A DNA stretch of 64,000 nt, taken from the NCBI RefSeq assembly GCF_006715565.1, contig NZ_VFNL01000001.1:3100001-3164000 (forward strand), given 5' to 3'. The DNA comes from Microbacterium sp. SLBN-154. GTDB taxonomy: Bacteria > Actinomycetota > Actinomycetes > Actinomycetales > Microbacteriaceae. The translations under genes were made by a program, and so were the position numbers. Of this stretch, positions 1 to 8,173 are shown piece after piece; within the stretch, counting starts at the first letter, position 1; the number at the start of each line of letters is the position of its first letter. Under the pieces are notes generated by a model, which saw only the letters and a list, made by a program, of their open reading frames with translations, had not been told where the DNA came from and did not search any database.

Positions 1-414
1 GACGACCTCGGCGTACCGGCATGGATGCAGCAGCGCTCCCTCGGGGCGGGACCGCGCCATATGGCTTCGTACCGCCACGCACTCGACGCCGGCGTCGACG
101 TGCTCCTGGGCAGCGACATGCCCCCGTTCTGGAACTTCGAGGGGACGAGCGCGGTGGTGCGCGAACTCGAGCACATGCAGGCGGGCGGCCTCGCCGCCCC
201 CGACGCGGTGCGCGCAGCGACAGCGGCCCCCGCCCGGTGGCTGGGCGCCGAGGGTCAGCTCGGCACCCTCACGCCGGGCGCATGGGCCGACCTCGTCGTG
301 ACCCCGGGCGATCCGACGGCCGACGTCAGTGCACTCCGCGACCTCGATCTGGTCATGAAGGGCGGTGTCGTCGTCCGCGACGACCGGGGCCGTGTCCGCG
401 GCGCCTTCGAGTGA
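1..414 (+). CDS. Amidohydrolase family protein, C-terminal part (cut by window edge)
   Basis: The reading frame is open from base 1, so the N-terminus lies outside the window; 137 residues are visible. A GSDMPP motif provides the aspartate expected at the amidohydrolase metal site. The end has the family-typical GTLTPGAWADLVV segment, where the chain returns to the small beta-sandwich domain. These features place it in the metal-dependent amidohydrolase superfamily (imidazolonepropionase/YtcJ-like). The substrate cannot be told because the N-terminal HxH motif is missing from the window. Confidence 0.75.
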   Translation, partial: DDLGVPAWMQQRSLGAGPRHMASYRHALDAGVDVLLGSDMPPFWNFEGTSAVVRELEHMQAGGLAAPDAVRAATAAPARWLGAEGQLGTLTPGAWADLVVTPGDPTADVSALRDLDLVMKGGVVVRDDRGRVRGAFE

Positions 415-436
415 AGACGCGCGTGCGACTGACAGG

Positions 437-805
437 ATGAGCAAGATGAGCACCGTGAACCTGCCCGAGCCTCCCTCCGACAGTGGCGACGGCGCCACCT
501 CCGATCTCTACGACCTCCGGGTCGTCGTCGAACGGATCGAGGGCCGGTCGGTCTGCGGCATGGCGGTGGGCGATCACATCGATCTCGTCGAGAGCAGCCG
601 GCTGTGCCTTCCCGACGGCGGTCACTTCTGCCTCTACGCCCTTCAGGCGGTGCTTCCCCTCCTGCCGGCCAAGCAGCGGCAGCTTCCGGCCGGCGATTGG
701 CTGGAGAGGGATGACCTCGTCGCATGCCCTGACCCGGAGGAGCGTCTGATCATGCGGATCGAGCGCACCGGCATCCGCTCCATCCCGACCGACGAGCTCA
801 CGTGA
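437..805 (+). CDS. TIGR04076-like small protein
   Basis: A 122-residue soluble protein resembling the TIGR04076 family of small proteins of unknown function. The core has YDLRVVVERIEG, then a CGMAVGDHIDL segment, then LPDGGHFCLYALQAVLPLLP, and a cysteine in VACPDP. The start at 437 is chosen over an in-frame ATG at 365 because 365 lies inside the preceding gene. An ATG at 446 is also possible. The stop overlaps the GTG start of the next gene by four bases, so the two are probably translated together. No catalytic role is established. Confidence 0.6.
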   Translation: MSKMSTVNLPEPPSDSGDGATSDLYDLRVVVERIEGRSVCGMAVGDHIDLVESSRLCLPDGGHFCLYALQAVLPLLPAKQRQLPAGDWLERDDLVACPDPEERLIMRIERTGIRSIPTDELT

Positions 806-1815
806 GCCGCGCCTCGCACCGGGTGCAGGTGAGCCTGGGCCTGCAGACCGACAAGCGCCTCGGCGAATACGGCGCTCTCGCGCGCCTGGCCGAAGACCTC
901 GGCTTCGACGGGGTGAGCGTCTTCTCCGATCTGCTCTATCAGCCGCCGATCGCCGCGCTGCTGGAGATGGCGGGCGCCACCTCGCGGATCCGCCTCGGAT
1001 GCGCGTGCTGGAACCCCTTCACCCTTCATCCGTACGAGATCGCCGGTCAGTTCGCCCTCGTCGACGACGCATCGGGGGGCCGTGCGTACCTGGGCCTCGC
1101 CCGCGGGTCGTGGCTGGAGGCCATCGGGCTCGAGCCCGAGCGGCCGATCACCGCGCTCCGCGATGCCGCCGGAGTGATCCAAGCCCTGCTCAGCGGTGCG
1201 GGTGAGGGGTACGACGGCCGGGTGTTCCGTCTCGAACCGGACGTGCGGCTGCGGTATCCGGTGGTGCGTCCGCAGGCCCCGGTGCTGATCGGCTCATGGG
1301 GCCCGAGAGGCATGTCGCTGGCGGGGGAGATCGCCGACGAGATCAAGATCGGCGGTTCGGCGAACCCGGCGATGGTGCAGGTCGTGCGTGAGCGCCTCCG
1401 CCCCGGCGCGCAGAAGGCAGGTCGCGCCGAGCGCGACGTCGGCGTCGTGCTCGGCGCCGTGACGGTCGTCGATCGCGACGGCGATGCCGCCAGGGCGCTG
1501 GCCCGCCGTGAGGTGGCGATGTACCTCGACGTCATCGCCGCCCTCGACCCGACGGTGGATCTTCCCGAGGGGCTGCTCCCCGGCATCCGCTCCCGGCTCG
1601 CCGAAGGCGACGAGGAGGGCGCGGGACGACTGGTCCCCCGCGACGTGCTGGAGCTGTTCGCCTTCGCCGGCACTCCTGACGACATCGCACGCCAGGCGCA
1701 TCTCCTGATCGACGCCGGCGTCGACCGGATCGAATTCGGAACCCCCCACGGACGGGTGCCGGCCGAGGGGATCGCGCTTCTCGGGCGTGAGGTGCTGCCA
1801 CAGCTCGCGGACTGA
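802..1815 (+). CDS. LLM class flavin/F420-dependent oxidoreductase
   Basis: A 337-residue member of the bacterial luciferase-like monooxygenase superfamily, which binds FMN or coenzyme F420 in a TIM barrel. Visible marks are the N-terminal VSLGLQTDK strand, LAEDLGFDGVSVFSDL, and AYLGLARGSWLEAIGL (substrate/cofactor loop), then RPQAPVLIGSWGPRGM. The C-terminus has the usual AGTPDDIARQAHLLIDAGVDRIEFGTP closing segment. The substrate is unknown. It starts with GTG inside a GTGA overlap with the preceding gene. It is convergent with the DUF885 gene and shares a dyad at the stop codons. Confidence 0.85.
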   Translation: MSRASHRVQVSLGLQTDKRLGEYGALARLAEDLGFDGVSVFSDLLYQPPIAALLEMAGATSRIRLGCACWNPFTLHPYEIAGQFALVDDASGGRAYLGLARGSWLEAIGLEPERPITALRDAAGVIQALLSGAGEGYDGRVFRLEPDVRLRYPVVRPQAPVLIGSWGPRGMSLAGEIADEIKIGGSANPAMVQVVRERLRPGAQKAGRAERDVGVVLGAVTVVDRDGDAARALARREVAMYLDVIAALDPTVDLPEGLLPGIRSRLAEGDEEGAGRLVPRDVLELFAFAGTPDDIARQAHLLIDAGVDRIEFGTPHGRVPAEGIALLGREVLPQLAD

Positions 1816-1844
1816 GCGACGGCGCGTCGGCGGCGGTCGCTCAG
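1812..1844. terminator. Dyad spanning both convergent stop codons
   Basis: The arms CTGAGCGAC (1812-1820) and GTCGCTCAG (1836-1844) are perfect reverse complements with a 15-nt loop. The TGA of the LLM gene lies in the left arm and the TGA of the DUF885 gene (opposite strand) in the right arm. It could fold on either transcript as a bidirectional 3'-end hairpin. There is no T-run, so intrinsic termination is not proven. Confidence 0.4.
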
Positions 1845-3526
1845 CCCAGCAGGCGTTCGCGGAGCGGGTCGAGACCCATCGGACCGAGCGCAAGCGCGTC
1901 GCGATGGAACCGGCGGAGCGAGAACGCCTCGCCGTCGACGACCTCCCGCGCGGTGCGAGCCTGCGTCCACAGACGCGCGCCGACGCGGAACGCCAGCGCC
2001 TGACCCGGCCAGCCGAGATAGCGGTCGACTTCGAATCCGGCGAGCGCCGGCTCGACGAGGGCGAAACGCTCGAGCAGGTCGCGCGCGAGCTCGGGCGTCC
2101 AGGGCTGCGCAGCGACGAGCACGTCGCCGGGTACCGGCCACCCGGTGTGCAGCCCGATGTCGGCGACGATGCGGACGGTGCGCCAGATCTGTCCGAGGAG
2201 CAGGCCGAGCCGCTCAGCGGGATCGCGGATGAGACCGAGTTCATCCGAGAGCTGCTCGGCGTAGTGGGCCCACCCCTCGGCATAGCCGTGGATGTGGCAC
2301 AGGTGCCGCTGCCACGGGTGCAGACCCGGATCGGAGGCGGTGACGACGAACTGCAGGTGATGGCCGGGGAGGCCCTCGTGATGCACGCTCGTCACCTCCT
2401 GCCAGCTGGCTGCGACCGGGATGCCGCTCGGAATCGTCCAGACGATGCGGCTCGGCGCCGACCCGTCCGGCGGCGCCGGGGTGTAATAGACGACACCGCT
2501 GGACGCCTCGGAGACGACGCACTCGACACGATCGACGGTCGGCGGCAGATCGAAGGCGTCCGCGAGCGCGGAGATCGTCTCGGACACGCGGCTGCGAAGC
2601 CACGCGCGGATGGCGGGGACGCCGTCGAGCCGGTAGCGCGGGTCGACGTCGAGAAGGGCGGCGGCCGTGCGCACCGGATCGTCACCCCCGCCCGGGAGGG
2701 CCGAGCCCCCGAGGGTCGCGGCGAGCTCGCGCGATGCCGCGACGAGCCGGGTGAGCTCGGACCATCCCCACGCGTACGTCTCGGCGAGGTCGATCGAGGC
2801 GCCGAGCATCGCCGCGGCCATGCTCGGGTAGACCTCGGCCCCCACCCCGTCGACCGTCGGGGCCACGGGTCGCAGCTCGTCGCGGAGCACCCCGACGAGC
2901 TCGCGCAGGGCGTCGGCGCACAGGTCGCCGGCGGCGCGCAGCCGGGCGCGCGTGGCGGAGTCGACGGCGTCGTCGACCGGGATCGCGCCGAACCAGTCGG
3001 TGTCGATCCACCGATCGACCTGCGCGGCGAGCGTGTCGAGCTGCCGCACGGGCGCGACGCCTCCCCCGGTGAACCGCGCGGTGTTCTCGCGGGCCCAGCG
3101 CAGACTGTCGATGTACTGCCGGGTGGCGACGGGTACCGCTTCGATACGGCGCAGAAGCGCCTCGCCCGCGGCATCCGGAGTCACGGTCAGGCCCTCGACA
3201 GCGTAGCGCACGAGATGGATCGGAGTGGCGAGCCCCGCGACGAGCCGCGGCGTGAAGCCGGTGTCGAAGAGCAGCCGCTCGCGCTCCATGCGCTCCCGGA
3301 GGGCGGCGCGAAGCGCGGGGTCGCCGGCCTCGGGGCCGAGGGCGTCGAGCCGGGCGATCACCTCGCCCTGCAGCGCGTAGCGCTCCTGCAGCCACGCCGG
3401 AGACAGATCGGGGAGGGCGGGTCCGTCATCGAGGCCGATCGCCTGCGCCGCATCGGGCTCGTGCTCGGCGAGGCGGTCCACGTAGTGGTCGGCGATCAGG
3501 TGGACCGGGTCGGTGCTGGCGCTCAC
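1841..3526 (-). CDS. DUF885 domain-containing protein (putative metallopeptidase)
   Basis: 561 residues, close to the usual length of DUF885 proteins. The diagnostic HHEGLPGHHLQ motif, a zinc-peptidase-like HExxxGH variant, lies in the second half, followed by CHIHGYAEGWAHYAEQLSDELG, where a glutamate could be the third zinc ligand. No signal peptide is evident, so it is probably cytoplasmic. DUF885 proteins are only broadly described as peptidase-like, and no substrate can be assigned. The GTG start at 3526 is supported by a TAGGCT hexamer six bases upstream, suggesting a leaderless transcript. Confidence 0.8.
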   Translation of the reverse strand: MSASTDPVHLIADHYVDRLAEHEPDAAQAIGLDDGPALPDLSPAWLQERYALQGEVIARLDALGPEAGDPALRAALRERMERERLLFDTGFTPRLVAGLATPIHLVRYAVEGLTVTPDAAGEALLRRIEAVPVATRQYIDSLRWARENTARFTGGGVAPVRQLDTLAAQVDRWIDTDWFGAIPVDDAVDSATRARLRAAGDLCADALRELVGVLRDELRPVAPTVDGVGAEVYPSMAAAMLGASIDLAETYAWGWSELTRLVAASRELAATLGGSALPGGGDDPVRTAAALLDVDPRYRLDGVPAIRAWLRSRVSETISALADAFDLPPTVDRVECVVSEASSGVVYYTPAPPDGSAPSRIVWTIPSGIPVAASWQEVTSVHHEGLPGHHLQFVVTASDPGLHPWQRHLCHIHGYAEGWAHYAEQLSDELGLIRDPAERLGLLLGQIWRTVRIVADIGLHTGWPVPGDVLVAAQPWTPELARDLLERFALVEPALAGFEVDRYLGWPGQALAFRVGARLWTQARTAREVVDGEAFSLRRFHRDALALGPMGLDPLRERLLG

Positions 3527-3532
3527 CGACCC

Positions 3533-3538
3533 AGCCTA
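3533..3538 (-). promoter_or_regulatory. -10 element of DUF885 gene (leaderless)
   Basis: TAGGCT on the minus strand, six bases before the GTG start at 3526, so transcription should begin at or next to the start codon. No ribosome-binding site is seen. Confidence 0.55.
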
Positions 3539-3581
3539 CGGACGAGCGGCGGACCGATGAGTCGCAGGCCCCGGGCGCACC

Positions 3582-4451
3582 CTAGGCGGGCATCGTGGCG
3601 GCCAGCCGCTCCTTCTCCCGTTCGACGTCGAACGTCGCCGCCGGCCACCGCGGGTCGAGGGTCTCGAGCGCTTCGACGAGAAGGCGCTGCACGGCGACAC
3701 GCGCGTACCACTTGCGGTTCGCCGGAACCACATACCACGGCGCGGCGGCCGTCGACGTGCGTTCGAACACCGTCTGGTACGCCGCCATATAGTCGGGCCA
3801 GAGCGCGCGTTCGTCCACGTCGCCGGGGTTGTACTTCCAGTGTTTGTCGGGCCGGTCGAGCCGCTCCATCAGGCGGGCGCCCTGCTCGGCGTACGAGATG
3901 TGCAGCATGACCTTGACGATGCGGGTGCCGCTCTCGACGACGCGGGCCTCGAAGTCGTTGATGGCGTCGTAGCGCCGCTCGATCTCCTCGGCGGGGGCGA
4001 GGGCGCGGACGCGACCGACGAGCACGTCCTCGTAGTGCGACCGATCGAACACCCCGATGAATCCCGGCTGGGGAAGACGCCGCTCGATACGCCAGAGGAA
4101 GTCGTGCGCGAGCTCCTCGGGGGTCGGCTTCTTGAACGCGGTGAGCATGACGCCCTGCGGGTCGACCGATCCGACGACGTGCCGGACGATCCCTCCCTTG
4201 CCGGCGGAATCCATCGCCTGCAGAACGAGGAGCACGGCCTGGTCGGTCGCCTGGCTCCTGCTCGCAGCGTAGAGGCGCTCCTGCAGCTCATCGAGCCGGG
4301 AATCGTCGGCCAGGTCGGCGACACCGTCGGCTTTGGAGCCGTCGTAGGCCGGGGTGGAGTCGGGGTCGACGGCGGCGAGGTCGAAACCCTCCTCGACGCG
4401 AAGGGCGATCGCGGGGTCGCCGATCCAACCGGTGTCGTCTGCCGTCGTCAT
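3582..4451 (-). CDS. Polyphosphate kinase 2 (PPK2) family protein
   Basis: 289 residues, normal for a one-domain PPK2. These enzymes transfer phosphate between polyphosphate and nucleotides (ADP to ATP, GDP to GTP, or AMP to ADP). The P-loop-like Walker A is seen as AMDSAGKGG, the Walker B region as FDRSHYEDVLVGRV, and the conserved KHWKYNPGD segment and PWYVVPANRKWYARV follow. The subclass (I, II or III) cannot be decided by eye. The frame stays open far upstream through the next gene, but homology begins at MTTADDTGW, so 4451 is taken as the start. It lies 47 bp downstream of menD on the same strand. Confidence 0.9.
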   Translation of the reverse strand: MTTADDTGWIGDPAIALRVEEGFDLAAVDPDSTPAYDGSKADGVADLADDSRLDELQERLYAASRSQATDQAVLLVLQAMDSAGKGGIVRHVVGSVDPQGVMLTAFKKPTPEELAHDFLWRIERRLPQPGFIGVFDRSHYEDVLVGRVRALAPAEEIERRYDAINDFEARVVESGTRIVKVMLHISYAEQGARLMERLDRPDKHWKYNPGDVDERALWPDYMAAYQTVFERTSTAAAPWYVVPANRKWYARVAVQRLLVEALETLDPRWPAATFDVEREKERLAATMPA

Positions 4452-4498
4452 CCCGCCATGATGTCCCACCGCGGGTCGACGAGGGAAGAGCGGGGCGG

Positions 4499-6295
4499 TC
4501 AGCGGGTGAGCGGCACTTCGATGAGCAGACGCGAGGCGGTCCCGGAGGTGAGCGCCTGATCGAGCTCCGACCGCGTCGTGGCGCGCCGGTACTCCCACCC
4601 GTAGGCGCTCGCGATCGCCTCGAGCCTCACCTCGTGAGGGGTGTAGAGCACGCGATCCATGGCCTCGGGGCCGGCGACTGCCGCGACCTCGAGCCCGTCG
4701 AAGATCGTTCCCCCGCCGTCGTTGCCGACGATCACCTGCATCCGCGGTGACGATTCGGCCGGCGGCACGAGCAGCGCGCCGACGTCGTGCAGCATCGCCA
4801 GGTCTCCGAGCAGCACCCGCGTCACGCCGGCGGACGCAGCGCCGACGGCGTCCTGGCTGGCCAGAGCGATCCCGGTCGCGGTGGCGATCGTGCCGTCGAT
4901 GCCGGCGAGCCCGCGGTTGGCGTGCACCCGCACCTTCTTGCCGCCGAGGACGCTGTCGGCCACCCGCACCAACCGCGACGAGCCGAACATCAGGCGGTCG
5001 TGGGGCCAGGTCGCACGCCACACCGCGTCGACGAGCGCGGCGCGGTCGACCGGTGCGCGCAGCACCGCGAGCTCGGCCGCGATCGCCGGGAGCCGCTCGT
5101 CGGGTACGGCCGACGACAGCGCATCGGGATCGGGCGCGGGGGGGCTCAGATCGATGGATGCCGCCTGCGAGGCGCGCATCCAGGCACCGAGCCATTCGCG
5201 GTCGGCCGTTCCGGGGGCGACGGAGACGGCGTCGACCTGGAGGGTCGAGCCGTTGAGATTGAGCGCCTCGCCCGGGCCGCGGACCGCGAGCACCGTCAGG
5301 TCGTGACGCGAGAGGAGCGAGGCGACCTCGCGGCTGAGGGTGGGGTGGCCGAACACGACGGCGCGTTCGACGCGGCCGCCGAGCGCGGGGTCGGCGAGCA
5401 GGGCGCGATACCCGTGCACCAGGTGACGACCGTAGCGCGCGCCGCTGACGATCTCGGCGATGAGCGGCCACCCGCCCTCGTGGGCGAGCGCCTCTGCCCC
5501 GGCACCGGCGTCGGCCCCGGCGACGACCACGGTGCGGGGACCGCGCTCGAGCACGGCGTCGAGGTCGGTGTCGGTGACGCTCCCCTCGTTCGCTCCCTCC
5601 GACCCGCCGATTCCGCCGCCGCCCTGGTAGAGCGCGCCGGAGGGTTCGGGCGGAGCGGCGTCGGAGGGATCCGCGCCGGCCGGCGCGGCGATCCACCTCG
5701 GCAGGGCGCCGGCGAGCGGGTCGCGGTAGGGCAGGTTCAGGTGCACGGGCCCCGCGAGTCGCCCGGTCTCGCCGCGCGCGGCGGCGAGCGCTTCGCCGGC
5801 GGTCTGACGCAGCATCGTCGTCTGCTCGCTCGCACCCGATTCGTCGACCTCGGTCGGGACGGGCAGGTCGGCGTCCCACCGCGTGAATCCGGCGTACAGA
5901 CCGGGCTGACGCGTGGCCTGGTTGGCGCCGACGCCGCGCAGCTCCGGCGGGCGGTCGGCGGTGAGGAGGATCAGCGGCACCCCTGCGTGATGGGCCTCGA
6001 GCACGGCCGGGAGGTAGTTCGCCGTCGCGGTTCCCGACGTGCACACGAGCGCGGCCGGCATCCCCGTCTCGCGTCCGATCCCGAGAGCCACGAACCCCGC
6101 TACGCGTTCGTCGATGCGCACGTGCAGTCGCACGACGCCCCGCCGTTCGAACTCGGCGGCGACCAGCGCGAGCGCCTGCGAGCGTGACCCGGGACTCAGC
6201 ACGAGGTGTCGGACACCACCGGCCACGAGCGCCCCGACGAGGGCGGCGGCGGCATCGGTCGACGGAGCCTGCGCCCCGGAGGTGTCGCCGGTCAC
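4499..6295 (-). CDS. menD: MenD, SEPHCHC synthase
   Basis: 598 residues. MenD joins isochorismate and 2-oxoglutarate to give 2-succinyl-5-enolpyruvyl-6-hydroxy-3-cyclohexene-1-carboxylate, the first committed step to menaquinone. It is a thiamine-diphosphate enzyme. The N-terminal pyrimidine-binding domain begins with GGVRHLVLSPGSRSQ (about residues 24-40). The C-terminal domain carries the ThDP/Mg signature GDLAMLHDVGAL near residue 497, followed by IVGNDGGGTIF. The GTG start lies one base after the stop of the upstream PLDc_N gene, so the two are probably translationally coupled. The middle domain has a Gly/Ser/Glu-rich loop (GGGGIGGSEGANEGS) that looks like a local low-complexity insertion. 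Confidence 0.93.
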   Translation of the reverse strand: MTGDTSGAQAPSTDAAAALVGALVAGGVRHLVLSPGSRSQALALVAAEFERRGVVRLHVRIDERVAGFVALGIGRETGMPAALVCTSGTATANYLPAVLEAHHAGVPLILLTADRPPELRGVGANQATRQPGLYAGFTRWDADLPVPTEVDESGASEQTTMLRQTAGEALAAARGETGRLAGPVHLNLPYRDPLAGALPRWIAAPAGADPSDAAPPEPSGALYQGGGGIGGSEGANEGSVTDTDLDAVLERGPRTVVVAGADAGAGAEALAHEGGWPLIAEIVSGARYGRHLVHGYRALLADPALGGRVERAVVFGHPTLSREVASLLSRHDLTVLAVRGPGEALNLNGSTLQVDAVSVAPGTADREWLGAWMRASQAASIDLSPPAPDPDALSSAVPDERLPAIAAELAVLRAPVDRAALVDAVWRATWPHDRLMFGSSRLVRVADSVLGGKKVRVHANRGLAGIDGTIATATGIALASQDAVGAASAGVTRVLLGDLAMLHDVGALLVPPAESSPRMQVIVGNDGGGTIFDGLEVAAVAGPEAMDRVLYTPHEVRLEAIASAYGWEYRRATTRSELDQALTSGTASRLLIEVPLTR

Positions 6296-6296
6296 C

Positions 6297-6761
6297 TCAG
6301 CTCAGCGGTCCGCGGGTGCCGAGCGGGTCATCGTCATCGGCCGGTCGCTCGCCGGCCCGGGCGGAGCGGTCGCGACCGCTCGCGGGCGGTTCGATCGTGC
6401 TGCCGGGCGCCGCTCCGCGCTCGGGCGGCAGGAAGCGGGGGTCATCGGCCTCGGCATCCAGCTGAGCGAGTTCTTCTTCGAGCCGGCGGATGCGCTCGTC
6501 CTGATCGCTGATCGAGCCGATGCGCCCGAGGAACTCGGGGTCGTCGTCGGGCGCGCGACGCGCGGCGATCGTCTTCTTGCGCAGTCGCCCCACCACGAAC
6601 CACAGCGCGCCGCCCAGCACGGGGAGGAGGATGACGATGAGGATCCAGATCGGCTTGCTCACACCCCGATGGCGATTCGGCGGCTGCAGGGCGCAGTCGA
6701 CGATGCTGTAGACCCAGAACACCGTGGCCAGCAATGCCGCGATGAGGAGCACCCTCGTCAT
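6297..6761 (-). CDS. PLDc_N-domain membrane protein
   Basis: 154 residues with two N-terminal membrane segments (about residues 4-22 and 39-60), the second being IWILIVILLPVLGGALWFVVG. This is the phospholipase D N-terminal (PLDc_N) two-helix module found alone in many actinobacterial proteins. The C-terminal half is charged and Pro/Arg/Glu-rich, probably cytoplasmic and disordered, and no HKD catalytic motif is present. It is the first gene of the unit that continues into menD. A leaderless-type promoter precedes it. Function unknown. Confidence 0.75.
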   Translation of the reverse strand: MTRVLLIAALLATVFWVYSIVDCALQPPNRHRGVSKPIWILIVILLPVLGGALWFVVGRLRKKTIAARRAPDDDPEFLGRIGSISDQDERIRRLEEELAQLDAEADDPRFLPPERGAAPGSTIEPPASGRDRSARAGERPADDDDPLGTRGPLS

Positions 6762-6767
6762 GGGTCC

Positions 6768-6773
6768 ATCCTA
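6768..6773 (-). promoter_or_regulatory. -10 element of the PLDc_N-menD unit (leaderless)
   Basis: TAGGAT on the minus strand, six bases before the ATG at 6761, with no ribosome-binding site between. Confidence 0.55.
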
Positions 6774-6833
6774 GGCGCGCTGGGCTGGGCGCGGCCTGGG
6801 GGTCGCAGGCGGAGGGCAGGAGGGAGCCCGACG

Positions 6834-6839
6834 TAAACT
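6834..6839 (+). promoter_or_regulatory. -10 element of DUF4229 gene (leaderless)
   Basis: TAAACT six bases before the GTG at 6846. The spacing fits transcription starting at the start codon. Confidence 0.55.
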
Positions 6840-6845
6840 GGAGCC

Positions 6846-7211
6846 GTGAAAGCCCGATCCGCCCTGGTCTACTCCGTGCTGCGGCTTCTGGCGTTCCTGG
6901 TGCCCTTCGGCATCATGATGCTCTTCCCGATCTTCCAGCAGCTGTACTGGCTCGCGGCGATCTTCGCCGCCCTCATCGGACTGAGCTTGTCGCTGCTGTT
7001 CCTTCGCCGTCCGCTCAACGAGGTCACCTCATCGCTCGGCGCCGGCCGTCGCGAGCGCGCGGTCCGCGCCGACAGTGCGGCCGCCGACGCGGACGCGGAC
7101 GCAGAGGATGCCGCCGCTGACGCAATGGGTGCGGACGTGAGGGGTGCGGACGCGAGGGGTGAGCGCGCGGGCGATCAGCCGACGAACGCCCAGAACAAGA
7201 ACACCCCGTAG
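6846..7211 (+). CDS. DUF4229 domain-containing membrane protein
   Basis: 121 residues with two membrane helices (about residues 9-30 and 35-55, including LYWLAAIFAALIGLSLSLLFL), then a basic RRPLNEVTSSL loop and an Asp/Ala-rich acidic tail. This is the layout of DUF4229 proteins, small actinobacterial membrane proteins of unknown role. The tail ends in near-repeats (GADVRGADARG) and its last 37 bases overlap the 3' end of menA on the other strand, so the tail may be poorly constrained. Adjacency to menA is common in this family of bacteria. Confidence 0.75.
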   Translation: MKARSALVYSVLRLLAFLVPFGIMMLFPIFQQLYWLAAIFAALIGLSLSLLFLRRPLNEVTSSLGAGRRERAVRADSAAADADADAEDAAADAMGADVRGADARGERAGDQPTNAQNKNTP

Positions 7212-8149
7212 GTCAGCGACGCGAGAGAGCTCAAAGCCAGCGCGACGACGAGTTCCCTGGGGAGCCGGTACGTCCAGACGATGAGCACCGCCGGGAGCGC
7301 GGCGAGCAGACCGAACATGGTCAGCCACGCGACCGGATAGAACAGCGCCAGCCACCCGGAGATCACGAACGGCGCGAGGATCAGAACGGTGAAGAGCACC
7401 TGCGACCCGCGGCGCCCGATCAGCACCGACAGCGTCCGCTTGCCGGCCGTGCGGTCCTGATCGATATCGCGGAGGTTGTTCGCCAGCAGCACGGCGCACG
7501 CGAACAGGCCCGCGCCCACCGCCCCGAACCAGGCCTCCTGGGGCAGTGCGAGCGCCTGAACCCAGGTCGTCCCGAGGGTTGCGACGAGGCCGAAGAAGAG
7601 GAAGACCACGACCTCGCCCAACCCGTAGTACCCGTAGGGGCGCTTCCCGCCGGTGTAGAACCAGGCCGCGACGAGGCAGACGACGCCCACGAGCAGCAGC
7701 CACCACTGCTGGGTGCGGATGACGATGGCAAGGCCCGCCACCGCGGCGAGGCCGAAGAACACCAGCGCCACGACGAGCACGGTGCGAGGCTTCGCCTTCC
7801 GGGCGCCGGTCAGCCGCGCGGGGCCGACGCGGAAGTCGTCGGTGCCCCGGATGCCGTCGCTGTAGTCGTTGGCGTAGTTGACCCCGATCTGGAGGCACAC
7901 CGCCACCGCGAGGCAGCACAGCGCGACGACCCACCGGAGCGAGTCGAGCACGAGCATCGAGGCGCCCGTGCCGATGAGCACCGGGGTGACCGCGAGCGGC
8001 AGTGTGCGCAGGCGTGCGGCGCCGATCCAGTCGCGCGCGGTCGCCTTCTGGGGCGCGCGGGTCGGGGCGACCGGAACGCGCTGCGGGTTGCCGCCGGGGC
8101 GGGGACGGGATGCCGGACGCTTGCGCTTCTTGCTGGAGGTTCGTGCCAC
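7175..8149 (-). CDS. menA: MenA, 1,4-dihydroxy-2-naphthoate polyprenyltransferase
   Basis: 324 residues. This UbiA-superfamily integral membrane enzyme attaches a polyprenyl chain to 1,4-dihydroxy-2-naphthoate to give demethylmenaquinone. The first Asp-rich motif is NDYSDGIRGTDD near residue 92 and the second is DIDQDRTAGKRTLSVLIG near residues 226-243; both bind Mg-prenyl diphosphate. About eight membrane helices are visible. The N-terminal 35 residues are basic (SSKKRKRPASRPRP) and probably a cytoplasmic extension. The GTG start at 8149 is chosen because a TAGGAT hexamer lies eight bases upstream. Its 3' end overlaps the convergent DUF4229 gene. Confidence 0.92.
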   Translation of the reverse strand: MARTSSKKRKRPASRPRPGGNPQRVPVAPTRAPQKATARDWIGAARLRTLPLAVTPVLIGTGASMLVLDSLRWVVALCCLAVAVCLQIGVNYANDYSDGIRGTDDFRVGPARLTGARKAKPRTVLVVALVFFGLAAVAGLAIVIRTQQWWLLLVGVVCLVAAWFYTGGKRPYGYYGLGEVVVFLFFGLVATLGTTWVQALALPQEAWFGAVGAGLFACAVLLANNLRDIDQDRTAGKRTLSVLIGRRGSQVLFTVLILAPFVISGWLALFYPVAWLTMFGLLAALPAVLIVWTYRLPRELVVALALSSLASLTYGVFLFWAFVG

Positions 8150-8157
8150 GAGGTCAC

Positions 8158-8163
8158 ATCCTA
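8158..8163 (-). promoter_or_regulatory. -10 element of menA (leaderless-type)
   Basis: TAGGAT on the minus strand, eight bases upstream of the GTG at 8149, in the 24-bp gap after menE. menA therefore probably has its own promoter rather than relying on read-through from menE. Confidence 0.5.
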
Positions 8164-8173
8164 GGGCTGCGCA

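Noticed and set aside
1787..3910. A 707-codon plus-strand frame opposite the DUF885 gene
   Set aside because: Arg/Gly/Glu-rich shadow of the real gene, crossing its promoter and into the PPK2 gene; no conserved motif.
4452..6044. An N-terminal extension of the PPK2 frame across menD
   Set aside because: The extension is arginine-rich shadow sequence of menD; PPK2 homology begins at MTTADDTGW.
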